From: Mesostigma viride
Taxonomy: Eukaryota; Streptophyta; Mesostigmatophyceae; Mesostigmatales; Mesostigmataceae
Assembly (NCBI GenBank): GCA_009746045.1
Contig: RPFO01000156.1
Coordinates: 2,485,588-2,549,587, forward strand
Direction: 5' to 3'
Length of the DNA: 64,000 bases
The notes below the pieces were generated by a model that was not told the origin of the DNA, searched no databases, and worked only from the letters and a program-made list of their open reading frames with translations. How positions within the stretch are numbered: the stretch's first letter is position 1; the number at the start of each line of letters is the position of its first letter. Shown here in pieces: positions 46,081 to 57,415 of this stretch. Made by a program: the position numbers and the translations under genes.

Positions 46081-47640
46081 TCCCAGCGGGGAAGCCGATG
46101 GACATGACCTCCACGGACGTCAACTACCTTACGTCAGGCCACTTCAAGTTGATCGGCAGTTGGCTTCCCAACTGCGGCGAGGACGACCTGACGACAAAAA
46201 TAGGCATGGCTTGGGCGCAACTCCATGACCGGCCACTGCCGCTGGTGGAGCAACCCCTCCCTACCCCGGATCGTCAAGCGGGACCTTTTCAAGGTCGTCA
46301 TTCTGACTCGATATCCTGACCTACAGCGCGCCGAAACCTGGACACTGACGCAGGAGCTGGAGCAACGACTCGACGGCGATTAACGTCATGCACGGCCAAG
46401 ATATGCTGCGCAAGGCCCTTAATATTATCCCCTTTGGTTTGCACATTAGTAATGAGGATTTGTACGCTGAGTTGCCGGCCTATGTTTCCCACATTCATAT
46501 ATATAGGCTGCCTTCTATTCCCCCAACCACCGGCCTGACATCGTGGTGCTGGATCGACTTTGAGGGGGGTGGCCGGCATCTGCTTATTGACGTTTCGGTG
46601 GCGCGGCCCTTGGCTCTTAGCCACGTGGCTGGGGCCTCCCTCACGGCAGGTTACACGGCGGACCGGGCGGAGCGGGCCAAGCTCCTGGCCTACGGCGACG
46701 TCGGGCACCATCGTGTGGTGCCCTTTGTCCTGGAGGAGTTTGGGGCCATGGGGCCCCTGACCTCCGCCTTCTTCAAGGAGTGTTGCCGGCTCCGGGAGGA
46801 CCGGCTGGACCTGGAGGGCCAGCGGGCCCCATGGTCGGCGCGGACCTGGACGTCATATTGGCGTCAGCGCTTGTCGGTGGCGCTGACTCGGGCCATGGCT
46901 GACATCATGCTCCGCCGTACGCGGGCTGATTTTGCGGTGCAGCAGGGCTATTAGGTTCCTCCCGTTAGGCGTTTCCATTGGTCTCATCGTAGTATAGAGC
47001 TTTGACATGGCTCTGTACATAGGTTTATTATAGCTGGGAGTTTGCTTTGGTTTGAGTGATTTCACTCTGCATGCTGTAAGTAATTATATTTTTAAATATA
47101 TATAGGCACAGGCGCCTGGGCCAGGCCGGGCACCTGGCCCGCACAGATCATACCTGTAGCCTGACATGTGCATCAGATAGCCTAGCTGGAACCAAGCCCG
47201 CCCAGCCCGGCCGGGGCTTTTGTCCTCACCTGGCGTGCCCCAGGCCGCGCACGGCAGGGCCGCCACCCGTGGACTTTCCGTGCATGATTGACAAGGCGTG
47301 GACATGTGCAACCCTACTAGATGAGACGGGCTCACACCCGGGCCGGCAGCCTCCTGGTTTGTCTGTCTGTAATATGGCCTCGGCAGATGGTTCGCAAGGA
47401 TAATAAATGCATGGCAAGTAGTGATCACGAAGGAGACCAACCCATACTGAAGTCAAGTCTGTGGGAGCTGCGTGTGACCGCGTTTGGCATTCATAGCGAT
47501 TCGGGCCGTGGTCAGTGCCCACCATGCAACCCTGTAACTAGGAACTACTAGATAGCTGGCATAATTCATTCATTCCTGATGTTCTCCAGCTCCCACTGAG
47601 GATTATGCTCACGTGACGCAGTCACGTGTATATTAATTGA
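46080..47640 (+). mobile_element. LINE class B copy 1, interrupted
   Basis: A plus-strand RT thumb region (FKLIGSWLPNCGEDDLTTKI, then LRKALNI and HISNEDLYAELPAYVSHI) runs up to 46506. It resumes at 47095 with the post-RT segment (GHLARTDH, LAGTKPAQPGRGFCPH). The 3' end has hairpin CACGTGACGCAGTCACGTG (47610-47628) and a TTAAT-type tail. The intervening 46507-47094 is a separate insertion. Frames are broken. A second copy is at 57416-60240. Confidence 0.65.
46507..47094 (+). mobile_element. RLE-type LINE 3' fragment inserted in LINE class B
   Basis: Flanked by ATATATAGG on both sides (about 46498-46506 and 47096-47105). It encodes the 3' endonuclease-like region of an R2/NeSL-type LINE: RPDIVVLDRL in one frame and HLLIDVSVARPLALSHVAG in the next, together resembling the PD...D catalytic plan of restriction-like endonucleases. 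GHHRVVPFVLEEFGAMGPLT, YWRQRLSVALTRAMADIMLR and a stop at 46952-46954 follow. The 3' UTR ends CACTCTGCATGCTGTAAGTA. Related pieces are at 26800-27345 and, as 3' ends only, at 49310-49690. Confidence 0.6.
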
Positions 47641-47682
47641 TTAATATATACATAAATATAATGACCTCGATAGGCCGTTTTC

Positions 47683-48240
47683 TTGCTGATCATAAGCCCC
47701 AGGTGCCGCCCGGCCGCGCTTCCAGTGACAAGCTTTCTAGCCACAGCTGCATGGGCGGACTCCGTCCGGGGGCTTCGATCATCAGCGTCGTGTCATCAGT
47801 GTAGATCAGAATTCAGATCGGCTCAGCAGTCGGTAGGGCCGCGGTGGGTCAACCCCGCCGTAGCTGGCGTACTCCGTGATTTGGATCTCCGGCGTGTGCC
47901 CCTCCACCTGGGCAAAGCGTGCTTGTGCACGCCTCACCATATAGTCCACCATGATATGATGAACAGATATGGGGAGAGCACACAGCCCTAGCTGCCACAC
48001 CCCGGTGTATCGGCAGGGGGAACGCCGGCCGAGTGACGCCGTCAGCGGTACGCATCTGGGCTTGGGACCCTTCTTCACAGAACTGGCGCGGATGATCTCA
48101 ACAATGTACAACATCTGGGACACTACTTGACAGGTGGAGAAGCACCCATAGACCCGGGCGTCCCATATGATAACCGTATGGAGATCGGCCTAGTTCAGTG
48201 TAATCCATGAAGATCAATAGCGATGGACCAATGGTAAGAG
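47683..48240 (-). pseudogene. LINE RT fragment
   Basis: The minus frame has a segment like the palm (PSLLIFMDYTELG), then RTADGVTRPAFPLPIHRGV, followed by SVHHIMVDYMVRRAQARFAQ. This corresponds to the GVWQGCVLSPYLFIIVVDH region of neighbouring copies. Several frameshifts; truncated on both sides. Confidence 0.5.
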
Positions 48241-48249
48241 GCGCCGGGA

Positions 48250-49765
48250 GATGATAGCCTCTCGCCGCCCTTCTATACGCGGACCTGAGTGCGGTCAGCG
48301 GGCGCCTCAAGCACAGTCTGACGCCATCGCTATAGCTATACGAAACTCCAGGAGCTTGAGGACCTAGCTTCACCAATTAAGCAAAACAACGGGAGGCCAC
48401 CGACCGCGCTCGCCGGCCGCGAGTGGTGCGTGGCCGGTGCTGCGTCGGTTCCCCCAGAAGCCAGGTGAGACGTCGTCAACCACCGGCCCTTGCCGACGAG
48501 CTCAAGGACCAGCTTCTTACTTACCCCGTCATTCATGGGCCTGGTAGGTGAGGTAGAACTGAGCGGGTGCCACCGCCTTCCCCACTCACTGGACAAGGCG
48601 GCTCCCCCACCAGTCCTGCTCACCTTGGACCCCAGCTCCCCTAAGGACACTGAAGCAGCGGTTGAATCCTTTCTCGTCGACGAGAAACGATCGTGCAAGA
48701 GGTTGCACGGCCTCACCCAGTGGACGGCTGGACGACGACCTGTCAGACCCCTGCTCAGCAGCAGCAGCGACGCGATCGACCTGTGGCCTGAATACCTCCG
48801 CCGGATATGCAAGCAGGACCCACAGAAGCCCAAGGTGTTCTGGAGGGGCCCGCCGAGACCTGATGATCAACTACAAGATGTGGACGCCCCCTGCGCGGGC
48901 TAGACTGATAGCCCTAGCTTGTAATCATTGGTAGTCACTGCCGCCATGGCAGCCATGCCTAATAATATTTGCCTAGCTGTGCATGCCATATGTACCTCAG
49001 TAGTCACGTGCACCGCTAACGCACGCTACATACACAACCAGCCTTAGCTAATTAGCCCTTGTACCGCCAGCCATGCTACGTCCTGGCTATGATTATAGCT
49101 TACTTGCCCACACTCCTTGTTATGATATGCTCACACCGACGGGACGTCTTATTGCAGTGACCCACGGCCGAACTTGCCGGATCGTCTATCGGGTCGGTGC
49201 AGTTGCTGCTGTGGCATGCCTCTGGCATGAATAAAGGAGAAAGGGGGTCTCCCTTTCGATCTTCCTGTTGTGCATATATGTGACCGCGCAGCTCGGACAT
49301 TATTAGTTATAAGGCTGTTTAATTGTACTTCATTCCGCGGTGTGGATCGAGTGTCCCATGCCGGCTGTAGTTGTTTTGTTGTGGTATCTCTTGTTACCGT
49401 TATAGCTTTGTTTATTTTTACGTAGGTGCATGCGCAGTTTACTCTGATGTAAGTATTTATCTTTTTTATTATGTATCGAATGCATGTGCAGGTGCTTCAT
49501 GATCAGTCACTCTGATGTAAGTTATTATCATTAATTTTTAACATATATGTGATGGTGTGGATCGAGTGTCCCATGCCGCGGCTGTATAGATAGTTGTTTT
49601 GTCATGGTATCTCTTGTTATATAGCGTTGGCTTTGTTTATTATATTACCAGGGCGCCTTTACTCTGATGTAAGTAATTATTTTTTAAAACATATACATGC
49701 AGGGATTAAAAGTACTCCGGTGCTCCGTGACTCCCCAACGGGAGCACTAGCTAGTAGTTATATTA
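48250..49765 (+). mobile_element. ORF1-only retroposon, class A, 5'-truncated
   Basis: ORF1 pieces run from about 48250 (KLQELEDL-like) through 48490-48903 (PPPVLLTLDPSSPKD, then LWPEYLRRICKQDPQKPK). A 3' UTR follows and the hairpin is at 49720-49747. The 3' UTR is split by an insertion at about 49310-49690. Confidence 0.7.
49310..49690 (+). repeat. Tandem RLE-LINE-like 3' ends
   Basis: A unit of about 210 bp with GGTGTGGATCGAGTGTCCCA, a TTGTTTTG stretch and CTCTGATGTAAGTATTTAT-type ends is present twice, plus a third copy of the terminal ACTCTGATGTAAGT motif near 49512. The terminal motif matches the end of the RLE fragment at 47060-47090. Confidence 0.6.
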
Positions 49766-50357
49766 TTAAGAGGCCCGGGGGGCCATGCAGGCGGCCCGCT
49801 TCCTCGATCAGGCGGCGCGCGGTCATGGTGAGTTGGCCGACCATAACACATGCAATTGTGACCAACACGGAAGCCCATCTGGTGGGACTCACCTAAATGG
49901 GAATAGAGGCAGTGGCTCTCATCATGCGGACTTCAGCAGGAGACGCATGAAGACTTTCAGCACGCAGCTTAATTCCAGATCGAGGCATGCAGACGCCGCG
50001 GTATAGTCATGCCGGCCGGTATCCGCGGCGGACCCCTTGCCCTTAACCCCTAAACCGTCCTCGTGCCGATTTTCGACTGCGAGTTTTTCTCATGCCTCAC
50101 ATTCGGCATGAGTTTGTGCGCCCTGTAGGGATTTGGCGGGAAGGTTTTGGCGGGAACCAACTAGACCACCGAAAAGATCTAGATTCACTCTATCCGTAGG
50201 ACACTTGTCTGACCGTATTTGACCACCGTATCAGGGTGGAAACCCTGGTCAAAGTCAACAGGGTACCCTGGTGCATGCAGGTTTGGGCGGTAAAAAAAAT
50301 TGACAAAAACGTACGAAAACGAAGGATGCGAAAAAAGGGGGGAGCGCGGACGTAGAC

Positions 50358-51570
50358 ATGGCGGACGAAATGCAGGCAGATATACGGACTTTCAAGGTAA
50401 AGAAGGGCATTTTCATGGCAGTGCCAGTGGAAAAATTCGGACTAGACTGGGCGATAGAGCAGTATGGGGAAAAACACAGCGAGGTACGTTTGCCGGGCAA
50501 GGTAGTGACAGTGAACAGGTCCGGAGATGGTGCACGGTGCTATTTCCCGGACGACAAGCTCACGTACCCATTCACCCGTGAGCAGATTTTCATATATTCG
50601 TGCAGCTCAGATGAGTACGAAGCTCTAGTGAAAGAATGCGCAGCAGGAAGGTCCCAACGGCAGGTAGCAGTGACGATGATAGCGAGCAGGGCCAGGATAG
50701 CGATTCTGACGCCGGCGAGGACGACGACGACAAATCCGAGGATATCGAGCTGCCCACACCGGTCAAGCGACGCGAGCCGGGGAAGCGCGCTGTCGGCAAC
50801 CCGAAGAAGAACCCAGCCATCAGCCACGCCCCGAAAAGGCGCCGTCAGACCAAGGCGGCGGCCAGCGAGAGCGTTGTCTCGGACGCTTCCGATGACGACT
50901 TTGTTTACCAGAAGGGTGCGGAGGGTCCGGTGCCGAGCGGTGAGGCTGAGCTCGATGATTCGTTTTTTCCTAACGACACGCCTGCCACTGAGGAGCCAGC
51001 CGAGACTGTCTGGAAATCTGGTTTCGGCAAGCCAGGTGTGTTTCCTTTTCCCGATACTCCGGTGCTGTCGCCGATGACGGGTACCGCCTGCTATCAAAAC
51101 CTTTCCCCTGCCCAGCTCAAGTTTGGGCCCCTCGGGCTGTTCTCCCTTTTCTGGTTCCAACGTGATGTCGTGGCCAAGATTGTCAAGGAGACCAACGACT
51201 ATGCTGAGCTCAAGGGGGCGGGCAAGCCAGGTGAGCGTGAGTGGCACCCCTTAACAATGCATGAGATGGGCAAATTTCTGGGTGGAGCAGGTGCTGTGCC
51301 AACTGTGCTGCGCGCAAGGCAGGAAGCACAAGACCTCGGTCATGTGCGAGCACTGTGACATGGCGTTCTGCAGCAACAGCGAGCGGAACTGCTTCGGCCT
51401 CTTCCACTCCGGGCAGGTGGAGGGGCTGGACTTCAACGTGACGAAGCAGCGGGTATGGCAGCGCCTCTTCCAGCGTGGCGAATGCGCCAAGAATTTCAAG
51501 GGCGCCACTACCACGAGGGGGCAGCAGCCACCACCCGGAAGCTCAAGGGGGTGGCGCGGCGCCGCCATCT
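50358..51570 (+). pseudogene. piggyBac transposase, catalytic core deleted
   Basis: The N-terminal frame 50358-50630 (MADEMQADIRTFKVKKGIFM) shifts by one base to 50636-51358. That second frame has an acidic Ser/Asp-rich part, then FWFQRDVVAKIVKETNDYAE and REWHPLTMHEMGKFLGG, the usual start of the piggyBac transposase domain (ETNxYA...FLG). The sequence then jumps directly to the C-terminal cysteine-rich domain in another frame (51300-51480): CQLCCAQGRKHKTSVMCEHC, then CSNSERNCFGLFH. The DDD catalytic core, normally about 300 residues, is missing between 51290 and 51305. The N-terminal shift could be a small intron rather than a lesion. Confidence 0.8.
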
Positions 51571-52206
51571 CAGGGCGGAGCATGTCCGCCTGGGATATAG
51601 TCCTACGGAGGCTGACTAAGAATGCTAGCATTTGTTGCCTACGTGGCATGGCATTTGGCCTTTCCTGCCCGCGCTCATGCGCGCCGTGTATCACCATGGG
51701 CCGGCATGGTTTGAAGTGTGTGTTATTGTTTCATGGACCCACCTGTGCATGTGTTATTTGGTTTCATGTTGTTAGCCTGCATGGGTTATTGTTTCATGGT
51801 CATGTCTTATTAGCTTTCATGTTTATGCATAACTTGTGCAGTTTGAAAATCTGCTCCGTGATGGTCACAGTGCCACCTATTTCTAGTTGGCAATTTTCAG
51901 TGTTACTGCATGCATGGTCCCGGCCTTGGTCACTAATTTATCTAGGAGTGCTGGGATGTTTTGACTTTGTGTGCAAGGTCCATCATGCATGTAAAAATAA
52001 GTACCACAGTATCAGCGGGTCTGCAAGCATTTACGCTTATTGTGGCATATATTTGTGCCACATAGGCTGGAATAAACATAATCATGCATGTTTCACGCTT
52101 ACCTATCATTTCCATGTTCAAAACTGCACTAGGATGTTTATTCTAGCCCCCCCCAAACTGGTGACTCAAAATAGTCACCAGCTATTTTTAGCATTATCTT
52201 GTGGGT

Positions 52207-52852
52207 AGACGCCCTGGCCACGCAGGTCCCCGAGATCGCCGAGCGAACGGCCACCATCGCCGCCCAACCTGCTGGTAGGGCTAGTGATGACCCCTCGACT
52301 CGCGCCTCCTGGGCGGACCTGCTCAAGAGCCAGGCATCCTCTACCACGACCGCCATCACCACCAAGCTCCAGGAGCTGGAAGACACGCGCCGCGAGGCCG
52401 CTGACCGCGACCGTCGCCGCTGCCGGGTCATCCTCAGGCGCTTCGACATGCTGCCGGAGGAGACCCCAGACTCTCTTCTCGACGAGCTGAAGAAACAGCT
52501 CTTGGCGCGCATGCAGCTGCCAGGTGCGATACTGCAGGGCGCCTACCGCCTGCCCCATCCACGGGCCAAGGCTGGGCCCCCTCCAGTGGTCCTCACCTTC
52601 AGCGACATCACAGCCCGAGTTCGGTTCCTCTCTCGCCGCAAGAAGCTGGTGGACACCTCCTGGTCGCTTGACGACGACCTGACGCCAGCCCAGCAGCAGC
52701 AACGCCGCGATCAGTGGCCCGACTACATCCGCCACAAGACCAACCCCGAGAAGCCCCAAGTGTACTGGCGGGGCGGGGACCTCTACGTCAACAAGAAACT
52801 GTGGAAGCCCCCCGGGCTTCCCCGGGATAGAGCACTCCAGCTAGTTGTCTAG
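52207..52852 (+). CDS. LINE ORF1-like RNA-binding protein, C-terminal, intact frame
   Basis: The best-preserved ORF1 copy in the window: about 215 codons open from the 5' truncation to the stop. Order: SWADLLKSQASSTTTAITTK, a helical EDTRREAADRDRRR segment, the RRM-like CRVILRRFDMLPEETP ... GAYRLPHPRAKAGPPPVVLT and RFLSRRKKLVDTSW, then DDDLTPAQQQQRRDQWPDYI and YWRGGDLYVNKKLWKPPG. This parallels L1 ORF1p RRM plus C-terminal domain (single-strand nucleic acid binding and chaperoning). There is no start codon of its own because the element is 5'-truncated, so expression is unlikely. Confidence 0.6.
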
Positions 52853-53238
52853 ATGGGGGCAATCGATGATGGGATAGCTTAGGCATTACAGCACTTGAAA
52901 CGATATTAGCGCACAGCGTTATAGTACCTTCAATTAGCTCTGGCACCTTGTGGCCATCAGCTTGCGCCTTAATTAGCCGACGTCTTGAGCCCACCTCACA
53001 TTTGTAGCATAAGCTATGCGTCAGCCTACCTATGGTATTGCACTGGTTGTATTGCACCCACAGTGTTGCGCCCCGGCACCATGCCGTGGAGAGAGCGCTC
53101 TGTGGCCTGCCCACCTGCGGCAGTGAGAGAAGCTAGGGCGCCCTCCCTCCTTCTCACTGTGTATATAGGGTTGAAGGTTCCTTTACTCTGTATTGGCACC
53201 CACGTGACGCAGTCACGTGCTTATTAATTAATTAATTA
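52207..53238 (+). mobile_element. ORF1-only retroposon, class B hairpin, in piggyBac
   Basis: Flanked by the 11 bp target duplication ATCTTGTGGGT (52196-52206 and 53239-53249, the first bases merging with the tail). It contains an uninterrupted C-terminal ORF1 (to 52852), a 350 bp 3' UTR, hairpin CACGTGACGCAGTCACGTG (53201-53219) and (TTAA)n. It is 5'-truncated. The hairpin is that of LINE class B, while its 3' UTR body differs from class A relatives. Confidence 0.85.
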
Positions 53239-53951
53239 ATCTTGTGGGTCCCTGGGTGAAACAAGACATGTAAGTGTTTGGATGTAGTGCTTGGGTACAG
53301 TTGCAGTCCCCCCTGAAATACTAGGGTGAAATCCAAGGTATACGTGCTCCATCATGCATGATAAGGTTGTGAACCCCGTACTCGCGGCCCGCGCGTAGTC
53401 GTCTCCAATCATATCCGGCAGGGACCTGCAGTGGTTATGGCAGGTATTGGTGGCACACAGGTTGGAATAAGTGTTAGCATGCATGTTTGCCCATACTCCA
53501 TGCTTACCTATCGTTTCCATGTTCAAAACTGCACTAGGATGCCTGTTTTAGCCCCCCCAAAACTCGCGACTCAAAATAGTCACCAGTTATTTTTAGCACC
53601 AGCTGATGGGTCCCTGGGGGAGTTACAATTTTTAGTGTTTGTATCCCATCCTAACTAAAAAATCTATCTACAAAACCAACCGCAGGGTCAACTCATTGAG
53701 GAAAGGGGTCTATCATCCATTATAAGGGTGTCACCGCGCACACTCACCGTACCCCCCTGAGGGGGGGGCTATTTATAGAGCAGGGGGGGCTAGCACTGGG
53801 ACCACCCACTATACCCCCAGGTGGGCCCTAATATGGTTATGCTTGGTTCCTAGTATGGTCTAGAAAAAATAATTAGGCTGAATGGGGGCACCTGTGGCAT
53901 ACTGTGCAACTCGTGACTCATTTTAGTCACGAGTCAAAGACGGTTGAGGGG

Positions 53952-54446
53952 TTAATAATTTGTAAAGTGCATGACCCAGACAGTGGTCTTCCAATACATC
54001 GGCGGCCGGGCCCGAGGCCATCTCGACGTAGACTTTCCGGGTTGCAAACGCCCCGTCCGGAGGAAAGGCTCAAGCTCATCAGGCCTCAGGTGAAATATTG
54101 TCCACTCCCATGGCAGCATCGTTTCGGAGGGTGGTGACTGGTGGGCATGGCACTCCAGCAGCCCATTCCCGCATGGGTCCCGTACTCATCGTGGGGGCCG
54201 TGAGCCGTCCACCAGGGGGCCGGAGAGCGGAGGGACCATCCAGGTAGTCTGTTTCTGGCGCGGCCGGTGGGCGCCTGCATGCGGGGGCTCAATAGATAGG
54301 TCCGCCACGGCTATAGCCGCAGGGCGTGCAGTGGCAGCGGGGTCGAGCGCGGGGGGGGATAGTCCAGGAGCCCCCCGGATAGTTTAGCCTGGGAGCTGAA
54401 CCAATTTAGCTCAAGGCGATCACTGCATGCTGGGGGCGGTGCCCGC
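53952..54446. other. No recognisable gene
   Basis: GC-rich sequence right of the piggyBac element. ORFs are short and match nothing known. Confidence 0.45.
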
Positions 54447-54668
54447 CAGTGTGAGCTAGTACGGCAATACGGCAATACGGCAATACGGCAATACGGCAAA
54501 ACCTCGGCGTAATTCGCGTATTTCGTATCATACGGCGTTTATTACAGCGTATTTGCGCATATACTACCTATAGTCGCCGGTACTATCTAGCTAGTCGTAC
54601 GGCAATATACGCCAAACCTTGGCGTATTGCGTATGTCGTATAATACGGCGTAGTAGTAGCTCACACTG
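54447..54668. mobile_element. Small MITE-like element with 12 bp TIRs
   Basis: Perfect inverted ends CAGTGTGAGCTA (54447-54458) and TAGCTCACACTG (54657-54668). The interior is AT/CG-alternating with TACGGCAA repeats and several self-complementary runs. CAG-type ends suggest hAT, but no clear 8 bp duplication is visible. Confidence 0.5.
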
Positions 54669-54787
54669 CCAGGTGCCCGGGATGTCAGGCGTCAGCGTTT
54701 CCCGGCGCGTCTTGTGACGGAGATGGTCGAGAGACCGCCATGCATGCCACCTTGTGCTGGTTGGCGCAACCGTGTGGCTGATTGATC

Positions 54788-55051
54788 TCACATTTGCATG
54801 AATCCATCACAGTCATCTGATAACAGGATGTCAGGACGGCCGGCCCTTTGCTGCATGGTCATCATTGCAGGAAGGATCTTGTCTATGAGCTGATCGTCTG
54901 TATATGAGGTGGCTATAGTTGTGCACCCCTCAATTACGGCATCTATGTACGTCCAAGTGTAGGCATTCCCTTCCGCTGTGGCGCCGCGGCGGACGTACAC
55001 GGCCGCCACGTGTCGCGCGCCCCTGGCGCGTTGAGCTAGCTGCCCGGGCAT
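54788..55051 (-). CDS. Hypothetical ORF, possible transposon remnant
   Basis: An 87-codon minus frame (QLAQRARGARHVAAVYVRRG ... DDQLIDKILPAMMTMQQRAG, then RPDILLSD). The composition is protein-like, and the end vaguely recalls the loop before a nuclease aspartate in LINE endonucleases. That match is too weak to assign. It continues in sense, with a shift, toward 54591. Confidence 0.25.
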   Translation of the reverse strand: MPGQLAQRARGARHVAAVYVRRGATAEGNAYTWTYIDAVIEGCTTIATSYTDDQLIDKILPAMMTMQQRAGRPDILLSDDCDGFMQM

Positions 55052-55803
55052 GATCTGGAAAAACTGCGTCTGTAGCTCATCAGTGATTCAATGTAGTGTT
55101 CGCGCCCTCGGATTGAACAATGCCCTTTCCAAGCCATGCGCAATTATATCAGACAATGAATGCTCCCTGAATCTGAGCCTAGCTTGGTTCCAGCATGATC
55201 TCGATCAAAGGCAGCGCGCGCGTGGATCGATAGTCGAGCCCCCTGCGCGCCTACAACAAGTATGGGTCTGCCAAGCCCGACGCATCCTTGAAAGTTGGTC
55301 GGAAATATGCGGTAGCTCGGGAAAAAAAATTGCAGCGGTAATGAAGAAAGTCGTTTGATCACAAAGTACGTCTTCAAAATTAAAAAAATTATGCGTCGAG
55401 GTTGTGATAAAAAAAATCGATCTTGGACGCACTTCATGCATTGGGAAGCTAAATGTTTTGCTGCAGTACGTCAGGTGGGCCGCGGGTAGTGAGAATATCT
55501 GCGACCATTCATTCAGGCACCCACCTATATGAATGACGCAACATGCTGTTGATTGATTCGATTCCGCAAATTTTATCATAGCGAAAAAAAACAGTGGTGG
55601 ATCGAATAGCACCGTATGAGGATATAGTCGTAAAATTTCAGCCTTGCTAATGCCTTTATACGTGTACGCCTTTCCCCTCCCCTCCCCCTCCACTGAGGAC
55701 ACGCAGCGGCCGGTTCCTTTCTCCGGTCGCAAGAGGTTTCCACGATCGGTTGGCACGATCGACCTCACCTGCATGGACGTTGGACGACGACCTGACCCCC
55801 GCT

Positions 55804-56026
<223 letters not shown>

Positions 56027-56460
56027 GCGCGACTTGTGGCCGGAGTACCTCCGCCACAAGTAGGACCCCCAGAAGCCCAAGGTGTACTGGAGGGGCGGGG
56101 ACCTGGTTATCATCATAATGATCAACCACAAGATGTGGACGCCCCCTGCGGCCTAGAATAGACCTAGCAAAAATTTGGTAGTCACTGCCGCCATGGCAGC
56201 CACGCCTACTAGAATATTTGCCTAGCCTTGCAACAATACCTTCTCTCCTAATAATTGATATACCTAGTCACGTGCACGGTAAACCGGCCATAGCCTTAGC
56301 TTATAGTAGCCTTTGTACAGCCAGCCATGCTACGTTCTGGCTATGCTTAGCTTCCTTGCCCATGCACGCTCCTTGTTTTGATATGTTCACGCGGGTCTTA
56401 TTGCACCCACAGACCTTGCCGGATTGTTTATCGTGTCCGATTGCTGCTGTGGCATGCCCG

Positions 56461-56938
56461 ACTACAATACGCTTCCGCGGACACCTTTTTCAGCGGGGAA
56501 AGTGCCCCCGGGCTTCCGGGGCAAATTCAGCAAGCGCTGCGGAACTTAGATACTAAAATTTCGTTTTTGGTTCGTACCGTACAGCCAATCATTTTGCGCC
56601 CGGATCAAATTGTGATCTGGGAACTGAACACGAAAATTTCAGCGGAACGTACGAAACATCAACGCAACTACAGAAAATGTTCAGTGACGAAACTGTAGTA
56701 CCGTGTACCCAAGCAAAATGTAGTAGGACTTCGCTAAATTCACGTTCGGAATTTTTCCCCGCAAGATTCCCCCGCAAGATTCCCCCGCACGATTCCCCCC
56801 GCTAGGTTCAGGCTCCAGTCGATGCTCGCCAAATGGCGCAAAAAAAGAAACATATGTTAAAATCAACGGTGCGAATCCTCGTTACCGCTCGGGTAACATT
56901 CTCACTCATTTCGCGTCTCCTACGAACCGTATTGTAGT
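56461..56938. mobile_element. MITE-like element with ACTACAATACG ends
   Basis: Inverted termini ACTACAATACG (56461-56471) and CGTATTGTAGT (56928-56938), imperfectly extending to about 25 bp. It interrupts the class A 3' UTR between GGCATGCC and the AAGGAGAAAG segment, which lie within 20 bp of each other in other copies. No coding content; CCCCGCAAGATTC-type triple repeat inside (56757-56800). Confidence 0.7.
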
Positions 56939-57065
56939 TTATGCATAAAGGAGAAAGAAGGTCTCTGCCCTTTCTTCCTGTTGTGCACATACAGGGATTT
57001 AAAGCACTTCGGTGCTCCGTGACTCCCAAACGGGAGCACGATCGGATTTATTTATTTATTTATTT

Positions 57066-57415
57066 ACGCTCAGCATCGCCTGCCAGACCGGCCGCCATGC
57101 CCGTCGCCCGGAATTCGGTCACACCAAAAATCGCATTTGGCGCCACTTTTCGGGTATACGTATACACCCCTTACGAGGCCGGGCAGATTTTGGCGCGGCT
57201 CGGACTGTTGTGACATTGACAGTGGGGCCGGATACATGCATCTTGCTTGATCAGGGCGCGTGTTTCGAGCCAAACTGGCCGCAATATCATAATACGCTGG
57301 AATTAACGTTCAGAGCGAGATAAATCTACACGGTTTAGTTAAAAACCATAATTGTTTGATTTTTGAGTTGCCAGGTTGTATCCATCACACTCTATCACCT
57401 AACCCATATTTTATG
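57066..57415. other. No recognisable gene
   Basis: About 350 bp between the class A tail and the class B LINE. Not assigned. Confidence 0.45.

Larger units (their letters stand above)
50047..53951 (+). mobile_element. piggyBac-like element with internally deleted transposase
   Basis: TTAA flanks both ends (50043-50046, 53952-53955). The inverted ends are CCCCTAAACCGTC at 50047-50059 and GACGGTTGAGGGG at 53939-53951. A subterminal palindrome ACTCGTGACT...AGTCACGAGT is at 53907-53932. The left part encodes transposase pieces. The right part has a duplicated block of about 130 bp (52090-52190 and 53480-53600) and hosts an ORF1-only retroposon (52207-53238). Confidence 0.85.
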
